DNA of 64,000 nucleotides, taken from Prevotella sp. (GTDB lineage Bacteria > Bacteroidota > Bacteroidia > Bacteroidales > Bacteroidaceae). The notes beneath the pieces were generated by a model that had not been told where the DNA came from, ran no database searches, and saw nothing but the letters and a program-made list of their open reading frames with translations. Positions 34,136-43,022 of this stretch are shown here, in pieces (position 1 is the first letter of the stretch; each line of letters opens with the position of its first letter). Position numbers and translations under genes: made by a program. Location: positions 62,001 to 126,000 of the forward strand of contig JAFQQY010000033.1 of NCBI GenBank assembly GCA_017410365.1, read 5' to 3'.

Positions 34136-34903
34136 ATGAGAAAAATATTAATATTAATACTATTGGCTGTGGCTGTTTTGGCTAATGCTCAACCTTCAAG
34201 CAGAAAGGCATGCAGCGTGCTTTTTATCGGCGACTCCGTTACCGATGGCGGATGGGGCAGAAGCGGCGGAAGTATGAAACCGTCAGGCGAGCGCAACCAC
34301 ACCGACCTGAACCATATCTACGGCCATAGTTTCATGATGCTTTGTGCCACGCACTATGAAAGCTGCCAGCCAGATGCCGGTTGGCAGTTCTTTAACCGCG
34401 GCATCAGCGGCAACACGCTTTATCAGATTGCCGACCGCTGGCATAGCGATGCACTGAACCTGAAGCCAGATGTCGTTTCCATACTCGTGGGCATCAACGA
34501 TGTTTACGAATTTATGAGGGCAAAGAAAGAGAATCCCGACTCTACATTCGATTTCGCATCGTGGGAAAAGCAATACCGTTCACTGCTCGACAGCCTTCGA
34601 GCCAACAACAGCAATATAAAGATAATGATTGGTGCTCCGTTCATTTCAAACGACGGAAAGAATGGCAAACTATCCAACTATGCCGAGTATGAGCGCACCG
34701 TAAGACAACTGGCAGCTATAACGAAAGGCATAGCCCGCGACTACAATGCTGCTTTCCTGCCATTCAACAGCATGTTTGCCCAACTCACCGCCCAACAGCC
34801 ACGCCCCGGCTACTGGATATGGGACGGCATTCATCCCACCCCCGCCGGTCATCGTCGCATGGCCGACATGTGGATAAGGGTGTTTGATAATGTTAGGCAT
34901 TAA
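34136..34903 (+). CDS. Secreted SGNH/GDSL hydrolase, likely carbohydrate esterase
   Basis: 255 residues from the ATG at 34136, chosen because MRKILILILLAVAVLANAQ is a signal peptide. The nucleophile is Ser34 in LFIGDSVTDGG, the Gly block is NRGISGNTL, the Asn block is VGINDV, and the Asp-His pair is DGIHPTPAGHRRMA. This arrangement matches rhamnogalacturonan or xylan acetylesterases. With PL11 directly convergent and GH29 upstream, deacetylation of pectin is the best guess. Its stop codon overlaps the PL11 stop on the other strand. Confidence 0.88.
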   Translation: MRKILILILLAVAVLANAQPSSRKACSVLFIGDSVTDGGWGRSGGSMKPSGERNHTDLNHIYGHSFMMLCATHYESCQPDAGWQFFNRGISGNTLYQIADRWHSDALNLKPDVVSILVGINDVYEFMRAKKENPDSTFDFASWEKQYRSLLDSLRANNSNIKIMIGAPFISNDGKNGKLSNYAEYERTVRQLAAITKGIARDYNAAFLPFNSMFAQLTAQQPRPGYWIWDGIHPTPAGHRRMADMWIRVFDNVRH

Positions 34904-37662
34904 TGGTAGAAAGGAATTATTATTTTTCTTACTCTCACTTTGCCATCATCTCCAATGGATTTTACGATATTGAATCCCTTATGAGGAAAATCTGAGGATT
35001 TGCCTGAAACAGAGAAATATGTGGTTTTGTTCATGTCTGCATGAAAAGCATCTTCAATACCATTGGTCTTTAATGTATAAATCTTTATATTTTTTATAGC
35101 TCCCGTATAATACCTTACACCACAGAAACCTATCTGCCCGTCATCCGTCATTGTGCAATAATATTTAGTGCCGTCATTGCTTTGTTCAAACACGAAGTTG
35201 CCGTCGGGATTGCCCTCACCATCTGTAAGTGTGAGCGTGCCAACGACTTGATTAGTTGACTCAATCGTTACAATATCTCCCTTTTTCAGTCCTAAAATAG
35301 CTGCAGAGCGAGTTGCATTCTCAGTTACAAGACCGCCAGCATTTCTATTTATCCACCATCCTTTGGTGTTGCTTCCGCTATATACCCCTTGGAAAGCCAA
35401 TATATCATGCATTGTTTCAGGCGTTACTGTATTATATAACTTCTGCTGTTTCCTGTTTCCGCTTTCCCATGCCGTTCCTTTCTGCTCGTTAGGATATGCG
35501 GTTGTAATATAAGCATCTTGCACATTCTCAAAATCCAGTTCCGTCTGCAATACATGATTTGTCAAATCAGGCTCTGCCTCATCCTGTATGTCTCCAGAAT
35601 AGGAATAGTCAGCATCCGGCAGATAGTAGCCAAGCATCGGCATCTGGTTATAACAGACATTCTGCCTGACAATAGCCAAGCGATAGTAATGATCCTGCAT
35701 AAGCGTTGGCACACGATATTTGCTTGGAATATTTGTGGTAAATATATTGACACTTGCAGAATCGTTTTGATTCCAGCAAACCAACTCTTCTCGCCAGTCA
35801 CCGAATAAATCGGCCTGTAGCGATGCGCCGCCAACACTTGCATAACCAGAGTTGCCAAGGTCATAAAAATTCTTTTTGTTAAGATACAGTCGAGTCACAC
35901 CATCACCATTCCATTTGTTCAGTCCTCCTCTATAAAACAGTTCATCTTGCAAGTCGCCATCCCAGAATATCCGAAAACCATGATAGTTAGGACTATTTTC
36001 TGAAATAATCTCCAACTTTGAATTCAACACGGTCATGTTGTCGGAAGCCCAAAACTCAAAACCGCGATGCTGGGAATCTATGTCAGCAGCTATGCATGCT
36101 CCGGTGTCTCCTACTGATGTACGATAATATAGTTTCTCGCCAGTGCGGGCATCGTGAATCTCACAGCCGGCAGGCAATGTTTCAATGCAACGGAACACTT
36201 CCAATCCAGGGCGGTCAGGCATGAGGTCGCCCACATGAAGACGATCGCCATGCCCCAACCCTGTTGAGTACATCAACCATCCGTCATGGTCAATGGCGGC
36301 AGCACCATATATAATTTCATCGCAACCGTCATCATCTACGTCTGCCACAGCAATTTGATGGTTGCCCTGCCCATAAGCAGTATAGCTATCGCCAATCCCG
36401 AAAGTGTTAGAATTATACATTCGCGTTTCTACACAGCCATTGGCATCCGTCCGTTCTACCTTGTTTTTTGATCTGGATGCATGAAACCATTTAGTTATGA
36501 GTTTCTCGCCATTGAAATCAACTGCCCATAAAAATGAATAGGTATAATATCCACGGCACATAACGGCCGACGGTTTGTTGTCTGTTCCATCCAAGTAAGC
36601 CACAGCTGCGAGATAGCGTTCGCCCCGGTTGCCATACGTAGCATCGTCAACGGATGTCTTATCATCCCAGTCAAACGTTCCTATCGCATCACCGCCATAT
36701 CTGGCATTGCGGTTGGGATTATAGAAAATAGTATTTAAGGCCTTGCCTGTCAAACCATCAAACACGGTAAGATATTCTTGACCGCCCAATACCTTTCCTG
36801 TTTCGTTTCTCCAATCCTTATTGTTGTCTGCACTTCGAATTTCATCTTCAGCGGAAGCCAGATTTACATAACTGCCTTGTCCATCGATACTCCCTGGCGC
36901 AGTCTTGCAAATCATCTCAGCGCGTCCATTGCCGTCAAAATCGTAAACGAGAAACTGGGTATAATGTTCTCCTGCTCGGATATTCACCCCCAAATCCACT
37001 CGCCACAGCATTGTTCCGTCCATGCGATAGCAATCTATAAACACATTGCCAGTCTTTCCATATAACTGTGCATTATCTTGAGAATTTGTTGGGTTCCACT
37101 CTACAAACAATTCATAAACCCCATCATCGTCAACATCACCAATAGAACATTCGTAAGGGTGATAGCTATATGGAGTATCTATATATTCTGTCCATCCTGT
37201 TATGTTGCCTTCCTCGTCGTATGTCCGTTCTCTGAATGGATATACCCCTCCTGCGGGTCGTTTAAGTTTGATGTTTTTATAATAGTCAGGCCAAGGGGTT
37301 GCTATGTCTGTTGTATCAATAGCATTTCCATATGATTTAGCCACCACTTGATACATACTCCCGCTTGTACCTTGTGCATCTGCAAAATTGGTCCTGTTAG
37401 CAATATCTCTTGCTATAATATTGCCATCGAGAAGTACATCAAAAGTTGTAGTAAGCGGGTCGCTGACAAGAAACCGCCAACTCACAAATTGTCCTCCGTT
37501 CTCCATTGGCAATGCCACGACACCACGCGTCAATTTTTCTTTTTGCAAAACATGTCCGGGTTGGGCTTGAACAAAAGCAAAACAAAATGCCAAATTAATA
37601 ATCAGGATAAATATTTTTGTCCTTTCATGCGCAGCTCTTATCTTTCTGGGTTCTGTGTTCAT
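34900..37662 (-). CDS. Secreted PL11 rhamnogalacturonan lyase with C-terminal extension
   Basis: About 920 residues from Met at 37662; the longer frame would start inside the -7 element at 37732-37739. The signal helix is IFILIINLAFCFAFVQA. The PL11 propeller begins EKLTRGVVALPMENGGQFVSWRFL and has repeated Ca-binding-like loops such as GDVDDDGVYELFVEWNPTN, YDFDGNGRAEMICKTAPG and ADVDDDGCDEIIYG, as in YesW. It cleaves the rhamnose-galacturonate backbone by beta-elimination. After about residue 700 there is an added beta-rich domain and a short tail (YFSVSGKSS...KGFNIV) shared with other enzymes here. Confidence 0.92.
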   Translation of the reverse strand: MNTEPRKIRAAHERTKIFILIINLAFCFAFVQAQPGHVLQKEKLTRGVVALPMENGGQFVSWRFLVSDPLTTTFDVLLDGNIIARDIANRTNFADAQGTSGSMYQVVAKSYGNAIDTTDIATPWPDYYKNIKLKRPAGGVYPFRERTYDEEGNITGWTEYIDTPYSYHPYECSIGDVDDDGVYELFVEWNPTNSQDNAQLYGKTGNVFIDCYRMDGTMLWRVDLGVNIRAGEHYTQFLVYDFDGNGRAEMICKTAPGSIDGQGSYVNLASAEDEIRSADNNKDWRNETGKVLGGQEYLTVFDGLTGKALNTIFYNPNRNARYGGDAIGTFDWDDKTSVDDATYGNRGERYLAAVAYLDGTDNKPSAVMCRGYYTYSFLWAVDFNGEKLITKWFHASRSKNKVERTDANGCVETRMYNSNTFGIGDSYTAYGQGNHQIAVADVDDDGCDEIIYGAAAIDHDGWLMYSTGLGHGDRLHVGDLMPDRPGLEVFRCIETLPAGCEIHDARTGEKLYYRTSVGDTGACIAADIDSQHRGFEFWASDNMTVLNSKLEIISENSPNYHGFRIFWDGDLQDELFYRGGLNKWNGDGVTRLYLNKKNFYDLGNSGYASVGGASLQADLFGDWREELVCWNQNDSASVNIFTTNIPSKYRVPTLMQDHYYRLAIVRQNVCYNQMPMLGYYLPDADYSYSGDIQDEAEPDLTNHVLQTELDFENVQDAYITTAYPNEQKGTAWESGNRKQQKLYNTVTPETMHDILAFQGVYSGSNTKGWWINRNAGGLVTENATRSAAILGLKKGDIVTIESTNQVVGTLTLTDGEGNPDGNFVFEQSNDGTKYYCTMTDDGQIGFCGVRYYTGAIKNIKIYTLKTNGIEDAFHADMNKTTYFSVSGKSSDFPHKGFNIVKSIGDDGKVRVRKIIIPFYH

Positions 37663-38022
37663 AATGTACATTGTTGCTTCAGTCGTTCTACCTTGTTTTC
37701 TGATTTGCCATTGCAGCGATGCAAACCTCTGCAAAAGTACATAAAAAAAATAACATATTTAAATTGAGTATCAGATAAATCTCTTCCGATTAGTCTTCCT
37801 CTGCTTTTTGTATCAATTATAGTTGTCGTGTAAAGATTATGAAAATATGTACAAATGGCATTCTGGTTATATGCGAAAACAGAATGCTGACATACGAAAA
37901 ATGTTATGGGAAGACCGCCAATACAAAAAAAATGACTAACTTTGTAATCTCTGAACAATAAGCAACTCTTGGTGCTGGAAACATAGCGAACGAAATAACA
38001 AAAAAACAATTTAAATAAAGAT
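37663..38022. other. 360-base divergent promoter region between PL11 and an S9 peptidase
   Basis: No gene. It contains the PL11 -7 element TACTTTTG (37732-37739, minus) and the peptidase -7 element TAACTTTG (37937-37944, plus). An 8-bp inverted repeat GCATTCTG/CAGAATGC lies at 37858-37887 with a 14-base spacer, a possible operator. Confidence 0.6.
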
Positions 38023-40455
38023 ATGAAGAAGAATATTTTGCTTGGCTTGCTGGCTTTTGCCCTTTCGGCATCGGCACAGCATAAGACGGAAGTAAAGGAG
38101 TTTAATCTGGCAGGGCCATTCAAGGTGCAGGCACCGCTGGCACTGGATTCGGTCGATGTGAAAGGAAAGAAATATGACAGCAAGTCGCAAATGGAATCGC
38201 TGGCGCTGACGGCAGAACCTAACGGCACGTTCAGCGGCGAGGTGCTGCCAAAACTTGATGACAGCAGAAGCGTGGGCGTGCTGACGTTCTATGTGACCAA
38301 CAGCGACTATCTGAAAGGAAAGGTTAGCGTCAAGGGACCGAAGAACTACAAACTGTACATAGACGGCAAGGAGGCTTCGGGTGAACTGAAACTGGCGCCT
38401 GAGCACCACACGTTTGCCATTCGTTATCTGGCAGAACCGAAGGACACGGATTCTATTAAGGTGACCATCGATGCTCAGAAGAAGGTGGAATATTCTCTTA
38501 GCAAGAAACACACGTATATGTTCAGCGACCTGAGCGACGGCAAGCGCGTGCGCGGCATGTCGCTGTCGGCGGACGGCAGCATGGTGGTTGTGTCGTATCA
38601 AACCACTGCCCGCGGGGGCAAGAGCCAGTGGACTTACGAACTGCGCGAGACGAAGACAGGCAAATTGATTAGGATGCTTGGCAGCAGTGTGCGCTGGATG
38701 CCGAAGAGCATTGCCTATCTTACAGATGAGAAGGAGGGTGACAAGAGAATGCTCTACAAGGTGAACCCGCTCACGGGTGAACGGACGCTGCTTACAAGCA
38801 ACGTGCCGGAGGGCAGTTACTATATCAGTCCTACAGAGGATTATCTGATAATGAGCATGCGCGAGGAAGGACCGAAGGAAGACCCTGAGATTTACGAGAT
38901 AGTGGAAATGGACGACCGCCAACCAGGTTGGCGCAGCAGAAGCTATCTGGCGAAGCATGATATTGGCACGGGTATGACGCAGCGCATCACTTTCGGCAGC
39001 AAGGGCGAGTGGCTGATGGATATTAGCAGCGACGGCAAGACGCTGCTGGTGGGCACATCGCGCTCACGACTGGAGAAGCGTCCGACAACGGTGATGGACA
39101 TTATGGCAATGGATGTGCAGACGCTAAAGACCGACACGCTGATAAAGGACGGAGAGTTCCTGGCCAGTGCGAGTTTCTCGCCCGACGCAACGAAGCTGAT
39201 TGTTCAGGCTACGCCGGAGGCATTCAACCGCATCGGCTGCATATTGCCGGAGAATGTTACGCCAAATATGTATGAGTATGAACTGTATCTGTTTGACATT
39301 GCCACCAAGCAGGTGAAGCCTATGACCAAGGACTTTGCGCCAGCGGTGAGCAATGTGGAATGGTCGTTTGCCGACGGAAAGATATATTTCACAGCAGAAG
39401 ACCGCGACTACGTGCGCTTCTACTGCATGAATCCTGAGAACGGAAAGATAGAACAGATGCCAGTGGCTGGCGACTACGTGTTCCGCACATCGCTGGCAAG
39501 CAATGCTCAGATGTTTGCTTACTTGTCATACGAAGCCATATCGCCGGCATCGGCATATGTGATGAACCTGAAGACCAGGAAACAGCAACAGTACTTCGAT
39601 GGAAAGACGGCATTGGGCGATGCGGAGATAGGTACATGCCAAGACTGGAACTACCAGAACTCTAAGGGCGACACCGTTTATGGCCGCTTCTATCTGCCAA
39701 AGAACTTTGACCCATCAAAGAAGTACCCGATGATAGTGTATTACTACGGCGGCTGCTCGCCTACACCGAGAACATTTGAGTCGCCATACGCTCCGCACTT
39801 CTGGAACTCACTGGGTTATGTGGCTTATATTCTGCAACCAAGCGGTGCTACTGGCTTCGGACAGGAATGGTCGTCGCGCCATGTGAACACGGCAGGACGC
39901 GGACCGGCTGAAGACATCATCGAGGGAACACGCAAGTTCTGCGAAGAGCATCCGTATGTCGATTCAACGAAGATTGGTTGCATGGGAGCATCGTATGGCG
40001 GTTTCATGACTATGTATCTGCAGACACAGACAGACTTGTTTGCCGCTGCCGTGAGTCATGCTGGCATCGCCAACCACACCAGCTACTGGGGACAGGGCTA
40101 CTGGGGATATAACTACAGCGAGGTGAGCATGGCAAACAGTTATCCGTGGTCGCACCGCGAACTGTATGTTGACCGCTCGCCACTGTTCAATGCCGACAAG
40201 ATACACACTCCATTGCTCCTGCTGCACGGTGATGTTGACACCAATGTGCCGCCGATAGAGAGTCTTCAGATGTTCACAGCCCTGAAACTATTAGGCAGAG
40301 ACGTGGCTCTGGTGCAGGTGAAGGACGAGAACCACCATGTGCTCGACTACAACCGCCGCAACAAATGGGTGGCTGCACAGATGGCATGGTTCCAGAAGTG
40401 GCTAAAGGGCGACTCTACTTGGTGGGATGAGATGTTCCCGAAGAAGCATTTGTAG
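38023..40455 (+). CDS. Secreted S9 family (DPP IV-like) prolyl oligopeptidase
   Basis: 810 residues with signal peptide MKKNILLGLLAFALSASA. The N-terminal half is a DPP IV-type propeller with TolB-like repeats (RGMSLSADGSMVVVSYQ, SFSPDATKLIVQ). The alpha/beta hydrolase half has Ser in GCMGASYGGFMT, Asp in LLHGDVDTNVPP and His in KDENHHVLDY. It removes or cleaves short peptides in the periplasm. The promoter is at 37937-37944. It is unrelated in function to the flanking pectin genes. Confidence 0.92.
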   Translation: MKKNILLGLLAFALSASAQHKTEVKEFNLAGPFKVQAPLALDSVDVKGKKYDSKSQMESLALTAEPNGTFSGEVLPKLDDSRSVGVLTFYVTNSDYLKGKVSVKGPKNYKLYIDGKEASGELKLAPEHHTFAIRYLAEPKDTDSIKVTIDAQKKVEYSLSKKHTYMFSDLSDGKRVRGMSLSADGSMVVVSYQTTARGGKSQWTYELRETKTGKLIRMLGSSVRWMPKSIAYLTDEKEGDKRMLYKVNPLTGERTLLTSNVPEGSYYISPTEDYLIMSMREEGPKEDPEIYEIVEMDDRQPGWRSRSYLAKHDIGTGMTQRITFGSKGEWLMDISSDGKTLLVGTSRSRLEKRPTTVMDIMAMDVQTLKTDTLIKDGEFLASASFSPDATKLIVQATPEAFNRIGCILPENVTPNMYEYELYLFDIATKQVKPMTKDFAPAVSNVEWSFADGKIYFTAEDRDYVRFYCMNPENGKIEQMPVAGDYVFRTSLASNAQMFAYLSYEAISPASAYVMNLKTRKQQQYFDGKTALGDAEIGTCQDWNYQNSKGDTVYGRFYLPKNFDPSKKYPMIVYYYGGCSPTPRTFESPYAPHFWNSLGYVAYILQPSGATGFGQEWSSRHVNTAGRGPAEDIIEGTRKFCEEHPYVDSTKIGCMGASYGGFMTMYLQTQTDLFAAAVSHAGIANHTSYWGQGYWGYNYSEVSMANSYPWSHRELYVDRSPLFNADKIHTPLLLLHGDVDTNVPPIESLQMFTALKLLGRDVALVQVKDENHHVLDYNRRNKWVAAQMAWFQKWLKGDSTWWDEMFPKKHL

Positions 40456-40458
40456 AAT

Positions 40459-40485
40459 GCCTCCCCAACCCCTCCTTGGAGGGGC
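40459..40485. repeat. GC-rich dispersed hairpin element
   Basis: Begins GCCTCCCCAACCCCTCCTTG and ends GAGGGGC; CCCCTCC pairs with GGAGGGG. It sits just after the S9 peptidase stop and may act in transcription ending. Confidence 0.6.
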
Positions 40486-40627
40486 TATACTTTCTTAGAA
40501 GTCAAAGGAAATTATACTTTCTTAGAAGTTAAAGGGAGTTAAAGGAAGTTATCACTTCGCTTTGCTCGTTGAGGAGTTAAAGGACATATGCTTTATGTGC
40601 AAGCAACTCATCAACTCATCAACTTAA
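40486..40627 (+). repeat. Composite word array upstream of the 40640 gene
   Basis: Two near-identical 25-base copies beginning TATACTTTCTTAGAAGT (40486 and 40513), running into 10-bp-pitch AGTTAAAGGG, AGTTAAAGGA, AGTTATCACT (40527-40556). Three 8-bp units CAACTCAT, CAACTCAT and CAACTTAA follow at 40604-40627, close to the next start codon. Confidence 0.65.
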
Positions 40628-40639
40628 TATTAAACTATC

Positions 40640-41173
40640 ATGCAAGAATTTGAAAATAAACTGTTGAAAGACTTACATCAATATCTTATTGCCATGGGCA
40701 AGGTGGACGAGAGAATGCCCGAATGTCCGGATGTTGAGGACAAATGGGAACAGATTGTTCAGTCGTATATTGCCGATGGCATTAGGGAGTTTGCCGACTA
40801 TCCAACCGTATCGCTCGGTTGGATGATGTATCTTGGCATGGCGGTGGCTAAGTTCTGGGATGCAGAATGGGAGATATACTCAAAGATTGAGGACCTGTAT
40901 TTGTATATACGCGACAAGCGAGGCTACGACTGCATGGACGAATATGTTCGCGAGGAGGTGCTGCTGCTTGAGGGCGACGACTATGCCGCATTGGAAAAGC
41001 TTGTCGGCGAATGTGCTTCGCGCGTTCATAATGCCTTGCTCCACCAGCATCTCGAACCAGGCACCAAAGAGGCGTTCAACGGTTATGTCGTATGTCTGCA
41101 TCAGTTGTACCTCATGGGTGCTGCCGTACAGCTGAAACGCATGGGGTATCACATGACAAAGATGGATGTCTGA
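40640..41173 (+). CDS. Conserved-looking protein of unknown function
   Basis: 177 residues, soluble, mostly helical, acidic, with no signal peptide. I do not recognise the family. Features seen: LHQYLIAMGKVDERMPECPDVEDKW (in part), the aromatic-rich SLGWMMYLGMAVAKFWDAEWEIY, and HQLYLMGAAVQLKRMGYHM at the end. Codon use is like neighbouring genes and the frame overlaps the next gene's start, so I take it as a real gene in a two-gene unit. The leader is repeat DNA (40486-40627). Confidence 0.75.
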   Translation: MQEFENKLLKDLHQYLIAMGKVDERMPECPDVEDKWEQIVQSYIADGIREFADYPTVSLGWMMYLGMAVAKFWDAEWEIYSKIEDLYLYIRDKRGYDCMDEYVREEVLLLEGDDYAALEKLVGECASRVHNALLHQHLEPGTKEAFNGYVVCLHQLYLMGAAVQLKRMGYHMTKMDV

Positions 41174-41513
41174 TATGACACTGCGCCAACTGCTTGCCTC
41201 TGTCGATGCAGAGAAATATAAAAACCATCCGCTCTTTCAGCAACTCTTGAGCGTAAGACCCGAATTCGGGGAGGCCAGAAGAATTGCTGTAAGACAGCAG
41301 GATGGTTTCTTGTCTGTCACTAATGTTCACCTCGGTTCATTGGGCGACATCGTTTCTTATCCCATAGATGTCGAAGACGGCATCTGTATTTCCAACGACG
41401 ATTTGCTTTGTGCCATTCTCCATGAACTGTCACGCAACGGCTTTAGCGATGGCGACAATGCCGACTTCTGGAACGGAATGACTGATTTGCAAAAGGCGAA
41501 GTTGCTGAGATGA
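41166..41513 (+). CDS. Small protein of unknown function, coupled to the preceding gene
   Basis: 115 residues. The start at 41166 overlaps the upstream stop by eight bases; ATG at 41175 is the alternative and leaves one base between the genes. The product begins MTLRQLLASVDAEKYKNHP and contains SYPIDVEDGICISNDDLLCAILHEL and FWNGMTDLQKAKLL. No signal, membrane helix or motif is recognised. The overlap suggests translational coupling and a possible physical partnership with the 177-residue protein. Confidence 0.7.
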   Translation: MSDMTLRQLLASVDAEKYKNHPLFQQLLSVRPEFGEARRIAVRQQDGFLSVTNVHLGSLGDIVSYPIDVEDGICISNDDLLCAILHELSRNGFSDGDNADFWNGMTDLQKAKLLR

Positions 41514-41520
41514 GCGATAG

Positions 41521-41550
41521 GCCCCCTCCTAACCTCCCCCTTGGGGGAGG
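41521..41550. repeat. GC-rich dispersed hairpin element
   Basis: Begins GCCCCCTCCTAACCTCCCCC and ends TTGGGGGAGG. It matches the element inside the ComM remnant (60866-60895) at 27 of 30 positions. Confidence 0.75.
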
Positions 41551-41556
41551 AATGCA

Positions 41557-41600
41557 GAAGAAGATAGAAGAAGATAGAGGGAGATAGAAGAAGATAAAAG
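41557..41600 (+). repeat. 10-bp-pitch array, word GAAGAAGATA
   Basis: Four contiguous decamers GAAGAAGATA, GAAGAAGATA, GAGGGAGATA and GAAGAAGATA, followed by AAAG. Confidence 0.75.
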
Positions 41601-41733
41601 ACATTTGCGTGTCAAGCATACGTCTACCCTCCTGCACTCCTTAAATTTCCGTTCTGGCGGATTTGAAATCCGACCGCATTGAATAGAAGCATTTGTAATG
41701 CGAAAAACACTACCAATCTGTCCCTACATACAA

Positions 41734-41818
41734 AATACCTTAAATCCCCGAATCCTTAGAACAAAGTCTGTCTCTATGTCAAAATAATCCCTTAAATCCT
41801 TAATTCCTTGAATCCTTA
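41734..41818. repeat. 8-bp-pitch array, word AATCCTTA, in two blocks
   Basis: Block 1 (41734-41758): AATACCTTA, AATCCCCG, AATCCTTA. Block 2 (41786-41818): AATCCCTTA, AATCCTTA, ATTCCTTG, AATCCTTA. Each block is followed by a similar AAGTCTGTCTCT/AAGTCTATCTTT stretch, so the whole unit of about 50 bases is duplicated imperfectly. Confidence 0.7.
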
Positions 41819-41866
41819 GAATTAAAAGTCTATCTTTCTGTACTGAACAAAAATCCCAAGAAATCC

Positions 41867-42907
41867 CTATTCAGCATGATGCGCAGCCGAAACGGCAGCA
41901 TGGATGTTCTCGATAGGAGCCTCAGATACAGTACACTCGGCACCAATCATCAGTCTGCCCTTAGGACCATCGGCAATAGCTTTCTTCACCACAGCCTTCA
42001 CGTCATCAACTGTACCGGAGATAATCTCCTTATGACGGTCAAGACCGCCGAGCACAGGACGGTTGAACAGTTTCTCACCGTCGGTAACAGTAAACGGAGT
42101 TCCGTTAAGAACAAGCGGCGTGTTTACTATGTCGCCAGGGTAATCGGTATAGCGGGTCAGGTCGTCGTAAGTACCTTCCCAGTCGCAGATGTGGAGAATG
42201 GTAAGCTTGGCATCCTTCTGACAGAGATTCATTATCCTCAGGTCGAAAGGCTTTATTTGCTCTTCAAAGAAACCAGGGATGCTGTAATACTTCATCTCGC
42301 CACCCTGAGTAGTCATGTAGAAACCTTCTACGCCAATCTCCTTGCATGACTTTACGAACCACTCCAGTGCGTCGGCATAATAACCAAGCACGCGCTTTAA
42401 GTCAGCAGGGCGCTCAACGGCAGCCTTGGCTATCACTTCGTCGCCAAGCGACTGGCGTGCCACCTGATATGGCGAGTAAACGGTAGGAAGGATATACACG
42501 TCCTTGCCCACATTATTATATAGTTCCTTCACCACCTCGAACGTAGGGCGGTAATAGTCTTCTGGCAGTGGTGCGATGCTGTCCCATGTTTCTTGCTTGT
42601 CCAGTTCCTTAATCTTTGCCACTCGCTGTTCGAACTGCACCTTCAATACATCGGCGTTAGTCTGCAGCAGATAGTAGAGATGACTCTTCACGGCACCTTC
42701 GCCCACCTTAGAGTCCTTGCCGGGGAAATGGATGAAGAATGCTGCCGGCACATACGACTCGTCGAGAGTGCCTGCCACAAAGGCATCCATAATCTCCTTC
42801 TTGTTTGTTGGGAACCCTTTCTTTTCTGCATTACCTGAACAAGAAAACATCACTAATCCTGCCATAGCAAAGGCAAGACATTTCGATAAAATACTAAATT
42901 TACTCAT
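41867..42907 (-). CDS. Lipoprotein with a uroporphyrinogen decarboxylase/cobalamin-methyltransferase-like fold
   Basis: 346 residues. The signal sequence ends LVMFSC, giving lipidated Cys23, then SGNAEKK. The rest matches the UROD superfamily: TNADVLKVQFEQRV, EWFVKSCKEIGVEGFYMTTQGGE, LTILHICDWEG, and the closing LGGLDRHKEIISG, KGRLMIGAECTVSEAPIENIHA, which parallel the 'HiCG' and 'p.g..Il..gc.v....p.eN' motifs. Known members are cytoplasmic and act on porphyrins or methylated corrinoid donors. The arginines and aspartates of true HemE are not evident, so decarboxylase activity is doubtful. A -7 element TATATTTG lies at 42940-42947. A surface or periplasmic location for this fold is unusual. 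Confidence 0.8.
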   Translation of the reverse strand: MSKFSILSKCLAFAMAGLVMFSCSGNAEKKGFPTNKKEIMDAFVAGTLDESYVPAAFFIHFPGKDSKVGEGAVKSHLYYLLQTNADVLKVQFEQRVAKIKELDKQETWDSIAPLPEDYYRPTFEVVKELYNNVGKDVYILPTVYSPYQVARQSLGDEVIAKAAVERPADLKRVLGYYADALEWFVKSCKEIGVEGFYMTTQGGEMKYYSIPGFFEEQIKPFDLRIMNLCQKDAKLTILHICDWEGTYDDLTRYTDYPGDIVNTPLVLNGTPFTVTDGEKLFNRPVLGGLDRHKEIISGTVDDVKAVVKKAIADGPKGRLMIGAECTVSEAPIENIHAAVSAAHHAE

Positions 42908-42939
42908 AGTTATTTTGGTTTGTTTAAGATTAGTCAGTG

Positions 42940-42947
42940 CAAATATA
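42940..42947 (-). promoter_or_regulatory. Bacteroidetes -7 element TATATTTG for the UroD-like gene
   Basis: TATATTTG on the minus strand, 32 bases before the start codon. Confidence 0.6.
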
Positions 42948-43022
42948 CAAAGATTTATTGATACTCGTTATATTATTTCATGATAATTTTAATGTATAGA
43001 TAAAAAGGTACAATATTCTACT

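Larger units (their letters stand above)
41514..41866. other. 353-base intergenic region made largely of repeats
   Basis: No gene. In order: a GC-rich element (41521-41550), a 10-bp array (41557-41600), a palindrome CGGATTTGAAATCCG (41658-41672) with a nearby GCATT...AATGC pair, and an 8-bp array in two blocks (41734-41818). The end abuts the stop of the UroD-like gene. Confidence 0.75.
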
